This document shows positions 26,572 through 35,895 of a DNA stretch of 64,000 nucleotides, in pieces (within the stretch, counting starts at the first letter, position 1; each line of letters starts with the position of its first letter). A program made the position numbers and the translations under genes. Under the pieces are notes generated by a model. It was not told the DNA's origin. It saw only the letters and a program-made list of their open reading frames with translations, and made no database searches. Source of the stretch: JAXMBX01 sp046349635 (GTDB lineage Bacteria; Planctomycetota; Planctomycetia; Planctomycetales; Planctomycetaceae); contig JAXMBX010000011.1 of NCBI GenBank assembly GCA_046349635.1, positions 1 to 64,000 on the forward strand, written 5' to 3'.

Positions 26572-28965
26572 ATGAATTCCCAAGATCCCAAATTTCGAGC
26601 CGTGATCGATCTGCTGGAGCAGTTACAGCAGGGGGTGCGGCGGTACGTCCTGGGGATGGGGCTGGCGATTCTGGTGGCGACGCTGTGCCTGCTCTTCTGG
26701 GTGAACCTGGCGTGTGACTGGGGTTATTACCTGGTGGAACGGGCGGATCTTCCGCGAGGAGTGCGGATCGTTCTGTTCATGGGAGCAGTTCTGATCCTGA
26801 CGGGGGTGGGACTGAAGTGGATTTTGTTTCGAGCCTGGCAGACATTCACTCCGCGCGGGCTGGCGCTGGTGCTGGAACGGAAGTTCCCGCAATTGGAGAC
26901 GCGGCTGGTGACGGTGGTCGATCTGGCCGACGCCCCTGAGACTCAAAGTGGCCTGAGCGGGGGGATGTACGAGCAGACATTGAGCCAGTTGCAGGGGACG
27001 CTTAAGGAGATCTCCTGGTGGGACGTGTTCGACAGGCGGCCTTTGATGCGGAGCCTGACGGTTGCGTTGTTGCTCCTCGGTTCCGTGGCGAGCTTTGCCT
27101 GGGGCGCACCGCAGACGTTCCAGTTGTGGGTGAAGCGAAATGTGAGACTGCTGGATGTTCCCTGGCCCCGGCACACGAGTTACAAGGTGCTGGCGGTCAT
27201 GGAGCCGAATCAGCGTGTGGTGCCGTTCAAGCAGGGAATCCATCTGCATCCGCGCGGGGCGGATTTGACGTTGCGCGTGGACGTGGACGAAGGGAGTGAG
27301 ATCCCCGCCCAGATGCAGATTCGGCATCAATCCTTGCCGGCAGGCGCGAGGCAGCGGGCGTATCTGACACGGCAAGGGTCGCAGCAGTTTCAATACACGC
27401 TCACCGGAGTGATTGAAGATCTGGAGTTCCGCCTGTGGGCGGGGGATGCCGAGCGCCGTCCCTTCCGGGTCGTTGTGGTTGATCCCCCGCGTCTCGATCA
27501 CGTGTTTCTCGACAGCCTGTATCCCGCGTACACGCGATTGAATCGTCGCGACGAAGCGGGAAATCTGGTGCGCGATCGGAAGCCCGTACAGGGAATGCAG
27601 GTTTCGCTGCCGGTCGGGACCGATTTTCTCCTGCAGGCGGAAGCCAACAAACCGTTGCGCCGCGTGCGGATGCAAACGCAGGTGTTCGATCTGGAAATCA
27701 CTCCCGAGCAGGTGACGCTCACCCGGTTCGAGTCCCAGGGGGGACGCGTCGCAGGGGGAGTGTTCCAAATCCCTTCGGGCTCCCAATGGCTGTCGGCGGA
27801 TGGGAAGCGTTTCCAGATTCCGGCGAGCGTGGAGGTTCCGAATCATCCCCGGGAGCTGATCAAGAATGGTCGCGTGAACCTGCCGTTGCCTCTTCCGACT
27901 GATGCCCCGGTCCGGATTTTCCTGGAGGATCAGGATGAGATTGTGACTGCGGAGCCGGTACGGATAAACCTGCAAGGAATCGAGGACCACCCGCCAAGGG
28001 TCGCGACGCAGTTGCGCGGCATCGGAACGTCTGTGACTCGCAAGGCGATGATTCCGATCGTGGGACAGGTGACGGACGATTATGGAGTGGAGCAGGCGAT
28101 GTTCGAATTGAAAATCGAACCGCAGACGCAGGCCCAGGAGCGGCCGTTGCTCACCACGCCGAATGGGGAGCGGGAATTCACGCTACAGCGTTTGCCGGCG
28201 GAGAAGTTTGAGCGGTTCGAGTTGTTGCCTCTGGAGTTGAAGATCGGGCAGAAATTCACGCTGGGGATTGTCGCGCGGGATGGGGACACCCTGACCGGGC
28301 CGCATCGGGTGCAGGGAGAGAAATACAGCTTCCAGATCGTCTCGGAGGAGGAATTATTGTCGCAGTTACACGCCCGGGAGTTGAACCTGCGACAGCGTTT
28401 TGAACAGATCCTGAGTGAAATCAAATTGGCACGGCAGGATCTGGATGGGCAACGGGAGGCCCAGCAGAACGAATCCTCCGCCAAAACAAAGCCTGCGGAT
28501 GAGTCTGAAGGAAGCCCGTTGCGGAGCGTGATTGAGAGGACGCTGTTGGGGATCCGGAAGAACCACAATGAATCCTCAGCCGTGGAGCAATCGTTCCGGG
28601 AAATCCGGGAGGAAATGCTGAATAACGTGGTCCAGACCACGCAAAGTCTGGAAAGAATCGACGAAAAGCTGCTGAAACCTCTGCACACCCTCAATACCGA
28701 CGATTACAATAAAATAGACCAGTCGTTGGGCGGGATTCGGTTGCTGCTGGACGACCAGAAAAGTCCTCTTGGGGCTTTGGCTGACGTTGTGGCAGAATGC
28801 GACCAGTTGATCTCCCGAATGGAGTCGATTCTGAAGGAGATGCAACGGCTGGAATCGTTCGGCGAACTGGTGGAGATGCTGAAATCCATCAAGCAGCAGC
28901 AGGAAGATCTCCGCAAGATGACCGACACGGAACGGAAGCGCAAGGCCATCAGAGGTCTGGAATGA
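26572..28965 (+). CDS. DUF4175-like membrane protein with coiled-coil tail
   Basis: This is about 797 aa from the ATG at 26572 (MNSQDPKFRAV); the in-frame extension to 26536 is not needed. Three membrane segments lie at the N-terminus (GMGLAILVATLCLLFWVNLA; IVLFMGAVLILTGVGL; LTVALLLLGSVASFAWG) with an intervening helix (RGLALVLERKFPQLETRLVT). This resembles DUF4175 proteins. The periplasmic part has beta domains (RVDVDEGSEIPAQMQI, FRVVVVDPPRLDHVFLD) and, from about residue 600, a long charged coiled coil (LHARELNLRQRFEQILSEIK to QQEDLRKMTDTERK). The next gene starts inside its stop codon (ATGA), and that product is also coiled-coil, so the two may interact. It belongs to the MoxR/VWA operon. 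Confidence 0.85.
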   Translation: MNSQDPKFRAVIDLLEQLQQGVRRYVLGMGLAILVATLCLLFWVNLACDWGYYLVERADLPRGVRIVLFMGAVLILTGVGLKWILFRAWQTFTPRGLALVLERKFPQLETRLVTVVDLADAPETQSGLSGGMYEQTLSQLQGTLKEISWWDVFDRRPLMRSLTVALLLLGSVASFAWGAPQTFQLWVKRNVRLLDVPWPRHTSYKVLAVMEPNQRVVPFKQGIHLHPRGADLTLRVDVDEGSEIPAQMQIRHQSLPAGARQRAYLTRQGSQQFQYTLTGVIEDLEFRLWAGDAERRPFRVVVVDPPRLDHVFLDSLYPAYTRLNRRDEAGNLVRDRKPVQGMQVSLPVGTDFLLQAEANKPLRRVRMQTQVFDLEITPEQVTLTRFESQGGRVAGGVFQIPSGSQWLSADGKRFQIPASVEVPNHPRELIKNGRVNLPLPLPTDAPVRIFLEDQDEIVTAEPVRINLQGIEDHPPRVATQLRGIGTSVTRKAMIPIVGQVTDDYGVEQAMFELKIEPQTQAQERPLLTTPNGEREFTLQRLPAEKFERFELLPLELKIGQKFTLGIVARDGDTLTGPHRVQGEKYSFQIVSEEELLSQLHARELNLRQRFEQILSEIKLARQDLDGQREAQQNESSAKTKPADESEGSPLRSVIERTLLGIRKNHNESSAVEQSFREIREEMLNNVVQTTQSLERIDEKLLKPLHTLNTDDYNKIDQSLGGIRLLLDDQKSPLGALADVVAECDQLISRMESILKEMQRLESFGELVEMLKSIKQQQEDLRKMTDTERKRKAIRGLE

Positions 28966-30698
28966 CGGGAACGGGACGAACAACGCGACGCAGCGGCGGC
29001 AGCCGTCACCATCGGCCGTGGTGGGATGGGCGATGGTGGGCCGGATGTGTGGTCTGTTGTTCCTGGCTGACGCTTCTCGCCCAGGCCCCCCCCACGCCGC
29101 CCCGCGAGAAGCCCGCCGGAGAGCCTGTCCCCCCCTCGCTAGCCCAATCGCAGGAAGAGATTCAACTGCGGTTTCGCCGATTTGAGACGAGCCTGCTGAA
29201 CATGGCGCAGTATCTGCGCCAGAATGAGCCGGAACGGGCTGCGTTGCTCGAGCGGGTGATGGGGAAGAGTAATGAGGGACGGTTTTCCCAGCAGATGGAG
29301 AAAGTGATCGAGGTCCTGAAAAAGGACCAGCTGGGGGAGGCACTGGAACGGGAAGAGTCCCTGGTGGAGGGGCTGCAGGCGCTGCTCGATCTGTTGAACA
29401 GCGAGGACCGGGCCAAGGAACTGGCCGAAGAAAAGGCCCGCATCGAGGCGTATCTCAAGGACGTGCAAAAACTGTTGGGGGATCAGCGGGACGTCCGTGC
29501 AGGAACGGAACGGGGAGAGAATTCGCAGCAACTGGCACCCCGTCAGGACCGATTGGCCAAGCGAACGCAAGAACTGGAGCAGCGGATCGCGCGTGATTCC
29601 GATGCCCTGAAAAAGAAGCAACAGGGGTCGCGTCCCGATTCGCCGGGGAAGAAAGAGACGCCGGACAAGAAAAACGGCTCACCCGATTCCAAGGATTCAA
29701 AATCCGATCCCGAAGCCGCTCCAATGCCCAAGGACCAACAACCTCCGGAGGGACAGCAGGGTGAGTCAAAGCCCGGTGATTCAAAGTCGGGTGAACAGGG
29801 TAAACCCCAACCCGGCAAACCGGAGCAAGGCCAACCCGAACAGGGAAAACAAGGCCAGTCACGGCAGGCTCCTCCGGAAAAAGGTCGCCAGGAATTGGAG
29901 CGTGCCCGCCAGGAGATGCAGCGAGCGCTCGACAACCTGAAGAAACAACAGGGGAAAGAAGCATCCGAACGGCAAGATGCGGCGATCCAGGAACTGGAAC
30001 GTGCCAAGCAGCAGTTGGAAAAGATTCTCAAGCAGATGCGCGAGGAGGAGAAGGATCGCTACCTGGCGCGGCTGGAAGAACGGCTGCAGCAGATGTTGAT
30101 CGCGCAAACGGGGATCTATGGAGACACGTTGAAGATTCACAAGGTACCGGAAAAAGAGCGGACAGGGCTGCACCGGAATAACGCGGTCCGTCTGGGGAGG
30201 CAGGAAAAGGAACAGGTGATCGAATCGGAGAAAATCCTGCGGTTGTTCAGCGAAGAGGGATCGGCTGTGGCGTTTAATGAGGCGGTTCTCCTGATGCGGA
30301 ACGACCAGCAAACCGTGGCCGGGCGACTGGATCAGGCGGAAGTGGGGGATCTGACTCAGTCCATCGAAAAAGACATCCTCGCGACACTCAAGGAGATGAT
30401 CGGGGCGTTGCAGAAAGAGATGGAAAACCGCCGTCAGCAGAAGGCGCAACAGTCGAATCAACAGCAACCGCAGAATTCCGCCGAGCAGGATGCGCTCGTG
30501 GAAAAGATCGCGGAACTGAAGATGCTGCAGCGGCTGCAGGTACGGGTGAATAACCGGACGCGGGAACTGGAAAAGCTGACCTCGGGGGACAGCCCCCCGG
30601 ATCCGGCACTCCGGGAACAGTTGCGCAAACTGGCCCAGGGACAGGCTCGGATCCAACAGGCGGCGTATGACCTGGCGATTGGACGGAATGATCAATAG
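28962..30698 (+). CDS. secreted coiled-coil protein with Q/G/K/P-rich linker
   Basis: This is 578 aa from the ATG that overlaps the upstream stop (ATGA at 28962-28965); the open frame further upstream is only a shadow inside the previous gene. Arg/Trp-rich residues precede a hydrophobic segment (WAGCVVCCSWLTLLAQA), probably a signal or anchor. Residues ~70-215 are a long charged coiled coil. About 215-310 is a low-complexity linker of repeated KPGD/GQ/EQGKPQPGKP units. A second coiled coil follows (~310-400), then a globular helical tail with LMRNDQQTVAGRLDQAEVGD and LQRLQVRVNNRTRELEK. It is probably an extended periplasmic scaffold working with the DUF4175-like protein; this is inference. 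No enzymatic motif is present. Confidence 0.85.
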   Translation: MTGTGRTTRRSGGSRHHRPWWDGRWWAGCVVCCSWLTLLAQAPPTPPREKPAGEPVPPSLAQSQEEIQLRFRRFETSLLNMAQYLRQNEPERAALLERVMGKSNEGRFSQQMEKVIEVLKKDQLGEALEREESLVEGLQALLDLLNSEDRAKELAEEKARIEAYLKDVQKLLGDQRDVRAGTERGENSQQLAPRQDRLAKRTQELEQRIARDSDALKKKQQGSRPDSPGKKETPDKKNGSPDSKDSKSDPEAAPMPKDQQPPEGQQGESKPGDSKSGEQGKPQPGKPEQGQPEQGKQGQSRQAPPEKGRQELERARQEMQRALDNLKKQQGKEASERQDAAIQELERAKQQLEKILKQMREEEKDRYLARLEERLQQMLIAQTGIYGDTLKIHKVPEKERTGLHRNNAVRLGRQEKEQVIESEKILRLFSEEGSAVAFNEAVLLMRNDQQTVAGRLDQAEVGDLTQSIEKDILATLKEMIGALQKEMENRRQQKAQQSNQQQPQNSAEQDALVEKIAELKMLQRLQVRVNNRTRELEKLTSGDSPPDPALREQLRKLAQGQARIQQAAYDLAIGRNDQ

Positions 30699-31747
30699 AA
30701 CTTCGAAACCCATTGCGATGATCATCGGCCTGCTCTTGCTGACAGGCAGGTTATGGGGAGCGACCGGAGAGGCTCCCGTTGCGCTCGCTCCTTCCGATTA
30801 CACCACCATCCGGGGGAAGGTGCTGGCCTGGGCCAACGGCGGCAAGCCGGTCCCGGGAGTTAATCGTGAGCAGGTGCTGGCCGAACGCTGGCCTGAGACG
30901 GCGGCTCAATCAGGGGCAGATGTCTGGTGGGATCAGGCGCTGCAGACGTTTGCCGCGCTGAATCCCGACGTGAAAAAGTTTATGGACACATTGCAACGGG
31001 GTTCCGGAACCTTATCCACGGCCCAGACGGAAATTCTGTTTCAGAAGGAGCAGGGGAATTTCTTCGCGGCCAATCTGCGATTGCATTACGTCCGCTGGCT
31101 AACCCAACGGGGTGATTGCGAAGCGGGAATGGAAGTGCTGCAGCAGGTGGATCCGAGTGAGGTGATCTCACCGGCGGCGTACCTGTTCTACAAGGCAACC
31201 TGCGAGAAGCAGTTGCTCAAACAGAAGGAAGGGCTGAAGACGCTGGAGGCGCTGTTGGCACTCTCCCCGGCGAACACGCCGCAGCGGTATCTGCAATCCG
31301 CGCGATTGATGAAAGTCGAACTGGAACGGATCAAGCCGAACTCCCTGGAAGAGATTTCCTGGATGATGAACGACGTCGAGCGGCGGCTGAAGCTGACGCA
31401 AACCGGCAAGAAAACGCAGTTGCTGGAAGAGCAGATCGTCAAGAATCTGGACAAGTTGATCAAGCAGATGGAGGATCAGCAGAACAGTTCCAGCCAGGCC
31501 TCCAGCGCGGGGGGACAGGCAAAACCAGGGGCGCAGACGCCGGCTGCGGAAAGCCGGCTCAAGGGGAGCATTGCCCCGGGGGACGTGGACAGCCGCAAAC
31601 TGGCTCCGGGAGATTCGTGGGGAAACCTGAGCGAGAAAGAACGGACGCGTTAAGAACCTGATTTCCCGGGATTTTCCCGCCCATTACCGACAGGCGATCG
31701 AGGAATATTTCCGCAAGCTGGCGACGCGGGACGAAAACCATCCCTGA
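30688..31747 (+). CDS. TPR-like secreted protein (frameshifted near the end)
   Basis: The ATG at 30688 overlaps the end of the coiled-coil gene by 11 bases. A signal peptide (IAMIIGLLLLTGRLWGATG) precedes a helical region with tetratricopeptide-like pairs (FFAANLRLHYVRWLTQRGDC, AAYLFYKATCEKQLLKQKEG, TLEALLALSP). A Ser/Gly/Gln-rich stretch and DSWGNLSEKER follow. The frame stops at 31653. The expected end, VKNLISRDFPAHYRQAIEEY and FRKLATRDENHP, is intact in another frame and stops at 31747. Two lost bases in a CG repeat at about 31646 (CGCGCGTT read as CGCGTT) would join them, giving about 353 aa. The family is common downstream of planctomycete VWA clusters; it has no known activity and probably mediates protein contacts. 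Confidence 0.78.
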
Positions 31748-31759
31748 ACGAGGACGAGC

Positions 31760-32941
31760 ATGAGTTTCTGGTCCGGTGTTGTTGCAGTTGGCTTTGCTGG
31801 CTCCCCTGGAAGGAGAATGGGAGACGCTGCAGGGTGAGAAGATCCGGGGCACGCTGGTGGAATTGAATCAGAATGAAGCGGTCCTCAAGGGGGATCAGAA
31901 GGAACGGAAGCTTCCCCTGACTGAAATTCTGCAGTTCTCAACGGCAATCTCGAAGCCCAGGCAACCCCGGGACCCGCGCGAGGGATCAGCCGAACTGGTG
32001 GATGGGAGCCGGTTCGGATTTCTGGACGTCACGGGGGAAGATCAGGGGAACAGCCTGGTGTTCAAGACTCCGCGGCTGGGGACTCTGAAACTGGATACGA
32101 AACTGGTCCGCAGCCTGCGGATTGGTCCTGTGGAAGGTGAACTGGGAGCCGCCTGGAATCAACTGGCTGAGAAGCGCAGCCGGGATGATCGGCTGGTCGT
32201 GAGGAAGGAGAAGGTGCTGGACTTCTTGACTGGTGTCATTGGCGAACTGGACCCCAAGAGTTTGAAATTCCTGCTGGAGAATGAAGAGATCAACGTCAAA
32301 CGGGAACGGATCTATGGCTTGCTGTATGCCCGCCCAGAGGGACCGGTGACACGCGGCATTCAGCTCGATGTTGCGGGGATGGACCAGTTCAAGAATATCG
32401 CCCATATTTCCGGAGACGCGAAAGAACTGAAGCTGGAACTTTCGAGCGGCACAAACGTCACGCTCGCTCCGGAAATTGTCAGCCGATTGGATTTCAGCGC
32501 TGGAAAGTTGCAGTACCTCTCTGAAATGACTCCCAAAGACGTGCAGTACCAGCCGTTTTTTGACGTGATTCAGCAGTTCACGAAGGACCGGAATCTGGAT
32601 GGGGGCCGATCCGTTTGGACGGCAAGACCTACGCGCGGGATCTGCCTGCATTCGAAGACCATTCTGAAATACGAACTGCCGGACGGTTTTCGGCGGTTCC
32701 GGCCGTGGCCGGGATCGATCAATCTTTGAGGCTGGGAGACGTGCTGTTGATCATCCGGGGAGACGAGAAGGAACTGTTTCGGGGACGGATCCAGCGGAAG
32801 GAGAGTCCCAAGCCGCTCGACCTGGAGATTACCGGCATTCGGGAACTGGAGATCACGGTGGATTTTGGTGAGCCGAACGATCCAACCCGGGACGATGTAG
32901 GGGATCATCTGGATCTGGCTGATGCCCGGGTGATCAAATGA
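31760..32941 (+). CDS. NPCBM-like secreted protein (several frameshifts)
   Basis: The likely start is the ATG at 31760 with GAGGACGAGC upstream; a +1 shift at about 31775 leads into the long frame (VLLQLALLAPLEGEWETL). The body is beta-rich (GTLVELNQNEAVLKGDQ, AELVDGSRFGFLDV). The C-terminal ~110 residues match an NPCBM-like carbohydrate-binding domain once three shifts are undone. PIRLDGKTYAR is in one frame, RGICLHSKTILKYELPDGF in a second, and VAGIDQSLRLGDVLLIIRGD back in the first of these. The shifts fall in G runs at about 32605, 32638 and 32701. The last codons overlap the protease start (ATGA at 32938). It may bind glycans or target the neighbouring protease; that is inference. Confidence 0.75.
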
Positions 32942-34812
32942 AGTTATTGGCCCGAGTGCAGATTCCACTGGTTATCGTCGGCCTGATTCTGTCCGGCTGG
33001 CTGACCACAGAACGGCTCTCCGCCGCGGAGGGGCCGTCGCCGGTGGTCCTGAAGGCGGAACAGGATCGGATCGCAGTGATGGAGCGGGTGGCTCCCAGTG
33101 TCGTTGCTGTTTTTGGCGCGGAATCGGCGGGGGGAGGTTCCGGAGTCCTGATCAGCCGGGATGGTTTTGTCATTACGAACTTTCACGTAGTTCAGGGAGC
33201 GGGGCCATTTTTGCGTTGCGGACTGAATGACGGCGTGTTGTATGACGCGGTCCTGACGGGGATCGATCCGACGGGGGACGTCGCGGTCATCAAGATGCTG
33301 GGACGTGAGGATTTTCCGTTTGCCGTCCAGGGGAACAGCGATGATCTCCGGGTGGGGGACTGGGTATTCGCGATGGGGAATCCCTTCCTTCTTGCGGCGG
33401 ATTATCATCCCACCGTGACGTATGGAATCGTCAGCGGATTACGGAGGTATCAGTACCCATCGAACACGATTCTCGAATACACCGACTGCATCCAGACCGA
33501 TGCCTCGATCAATCCGGGGAATTCGGGGGGGCCGTTATTCAATATGCGTGGGGAACTGGTCGGAATCAACGGCCGGGCCTCATTTGAAAAACGGGGACGG
33601 GTGAATTCGGGGCGGCGTATGCAATTTCCATCAATCAGATCAAGAAGTTTCTGGACCCATTGTGAGCGGGGCGGATTGTGGATCACGCGACGCTCGGGGC
33701 GACCGTCACGGTCAACTCCCAGGGAGTGGTCGTCGTCTCGGAGATTCAGCAGAATACCGACGTGTATCAACAGGGTTTACGGCTGGATGACGAGATTGTC
33801 TCCTTCGGGGGCGACCCATCGGGAGCGTTAACCAGTTCAAGAATATCCTGGGGATCTATCCGCAGGGCGTGAAAGTTCCGCTGGTCTATCGCCGGGAGGG
33901 GAAGAAACACGAGATCGCCGTTCGCTTGCGAAACCTGCACGAGCGCTCCGAACTGGTCAGCTTTCTGCAGGAGGAGACGCCTCAACCTCGTCAGAAGCCT
34001 GCCGAGCCTAAGAAAAAGAAGAACCCGGGAAAAACGAAAAGCCGGTCCCGGCCGATCCCAAACAGAAGCCTGCTATTCCGGGGAAAGTGAAAGTGCCACC
34101 CGCCGCAAAGCTTCCTGAACGTTGGAAGCATCTTTACACGGCGCGCAACGGGTATGCGAATTATCGCTTCAATCAGGAGCGCCGCGATGAATGCCTGGCA
34201 GGGCTGCGGAATCTTGGTTCCGTTGCCCAATGGAAAGGCTTGTGGCAGATCACGGGAGAGACAGACCAGAAGCTCCACTTTGAATTCAAGCTGGGGAGTA
34301 CCGGTGCCGGGCTGATTCTGGGGAAGGACCAGTTTTACCAAAGTTTCCTTGATGGGGACGAATGGAAGGATGAACCGCCGGGAAGTGGGGCTTTGCTGGG
34401 GGCGTTCCGCCATCTGCAACTGTTGCTGATGGAGGGGAGCGAGAAATTCACGGAGTCCTGCTACTGGGGCAGCGAAGAGTGGGGTGATACTCCCGCGTTG
34501 TGTGACGTGGTCCGTTGCGACCTGGCATCGACGGTCTCCTATTGGTATTTCCGTCGCCCGGATCGGGCCTGGACCGGCATGCGGTTCCATCTGACGGAGG
34601 ACGCTGCGCCGTGTGAAATCACGTGTGAAGCGCCGGGGATGTTTGGAAATCGCCGCTTTCCCGCGGAGATGAACGTGCGTGGTCCAAATCCGTATCAGTT
34701 GCGTCTGGTCGTGAAGTCCGTGACGGTCGGTGAGAAGGCTGCGACACCTCCCACGGAGGATCGTCCCGATTCAGGGAAGGAACGCAAAGGAGACAACGTC
34801 CCCAGTGATTAA
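32938..34812 (+). CDS. trypsin-like serine protease with PDZ domain (frameshifted)
   Basis: A signal peptide is followed by an HtrA/DegP-type protease with a complete triad: His83 (VITNFHVV), Asp114 (PTGDVAVIK) and Ser196 (NPGNSGGPL). The reading then breaks several times. The continuation AAYAISINQIKKFLDPL follows a lost G at about 33611. A TGA stands at 33663-33665. RIVDHATLGATVTVNSQGVV and a PDZ-like domain follow, with a lost G at about 33811 before RPIGSVNQFKNILGIYP. A further lost base at about 34027 leads into EKPVPADPKQKP, PPAAKLPERWKHLYTARNG and a ~230-aa C-terminal domain ending at 34812. Rejoined, it is about 625 aa. A Pro/Lys-rich linker separates PDZ from the tail domain. It is the only intact protease of three adjacent trypsin-fold genes and probably degrades envelope proteins. 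Confidence 0.8.
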
Positions 34813-35853
34813 GTCACTCTCGAATAACCGGCAGCATTTTCGGGCGTTGTTCGCGCTGACGGCGATGGTCTGCCTCGCGTTGATGTATCCCCCTTCCTGC
34901 GCGCGCAGGAATCAATCATCGGCGGAGTCCAGCAGAAGATCGTGAAGATCTTCGGGGCCGGTGGTCTATCGCGACTGAAGTCGCATGGGACCGGCTTTCT
35001 GGTTTCTACCCAGGGGCATATCGCGACCTGGTACAACCACGTGCTGGATACTCCCAAGGTTGACGTGGTTCTGTGGGACGGACGCAGATTTGAAGGGGAG
35101 TTGGCGGGACTCGATGCGCGGCATGAAACGCTGTTGAAAATCCCGGCGGAGAATCTCCCGTATTTCGACGTGCAGAGTGAAAGTTTTTCAGCGTCCCCTG
35201 GAACGCGGATTCTCGCCTTCAGCAATATGTTCAAGGTGGCCTTGGGGGATGAGCAGGTCTCGGTAGTGCATGGAGTCATTGCGGCCCGGGCACCGTTGAG
35301 ATTGCGGGGAGGAGCGACGCAAATTTCGTCCGAGGGGCCGGTGTACATTCTCGATGCGATCACAAACAACTCGGGGGCGGCGGGAGGCGTGGTGACGAAT
35401 GTTCGCGGCAACCTGCTGGGGGTGATCGGCAAGGAGCTTCGAAATGGGGAGACCAACACGTGGGTGAACTACGCGGTCCCGATTGAAACGTGGAAACGGC
35501 CGCTGCGTCAATTGATGTCCGGCGAGACGACCGCATTGTCCCAGAATCCGACCGATCTGGGGAACGATTCGCCGGGGATTCGGCTCGCCTCCCGGGATCT
35601 GGGACTGATCATGATCCCGGACGTGGTGGTCCGAACGCCTCCGTATGTGGATGAAATTACGCCTGGATCCATCGCGGCGCGGGGCGGATTGCGGCCCGAC
35701 GATCTCATCGTGTTTGCGAATGATCAACTCGTTCCCTCAGTCAAGGAATGGGAGCGACTGTTGCAGAAGCCGAACCCTGCGGGGCGATTGCGCCTGGTGG
35801 TACGGCGGGGAGAACAGTTGTTGAACGCGGAACTTTCCCTTCCGCGACGGTGA
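34805..35853 (+). CDS. trypsin-fold pseudoprotease with PDZ (one frameshift)
   Basis: The start is a GTG at 34805 that overlaps the previous stop, with AAAGGAG about 14 bases upstream. A signal peptide follows (FRALFALTAMVCLALMY). A lost C in the CCCCC run at about 34891 separates this from the main frame (AQESIIGGVQQKIVK, then FGAGGLSRLKSHGTGFLV). In the trypsin fold, a His is kept (WYNHVLDT). The Asp position reads HETLLKI, and the GNSGG loop is GAAGG in NNSGAAGGVV, so Asp and Ser are both missing. A C-terminal PDZ-like domain is present (IRLASRDLGLIMIP, ITPGSIAARGGLRPDDLIVF). I infer a non-catalytic partner or substrate-binding paralogue of the protease upstream. Confidence 0.82.
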
Positions 35854-35895
35854 GCATGACGACGAATGAGGCGACTCTTTTCTGCCGGAGCGACC

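Noticed and set aside
28797..28961. Upstream extension of the coiled-coil protein
   Set aside because: These bases code for the end of the DUF4175-like protein, and the ATGA overlap at 28962 gives a natural start.
29600..29885. Tandem DNA repeat or repeat-based mobile element
   Set aside because: The repetition is at the amino-acid level (Q/G/K/P), with varied codons. It is a protein linker.
33663..33665. Selenocysteine or other recoding at the TGA in the protease
   Set aside because: The position is in a linker before the PDZ domain, not a redox site, and the gene has several other lesions that point to sequence error.
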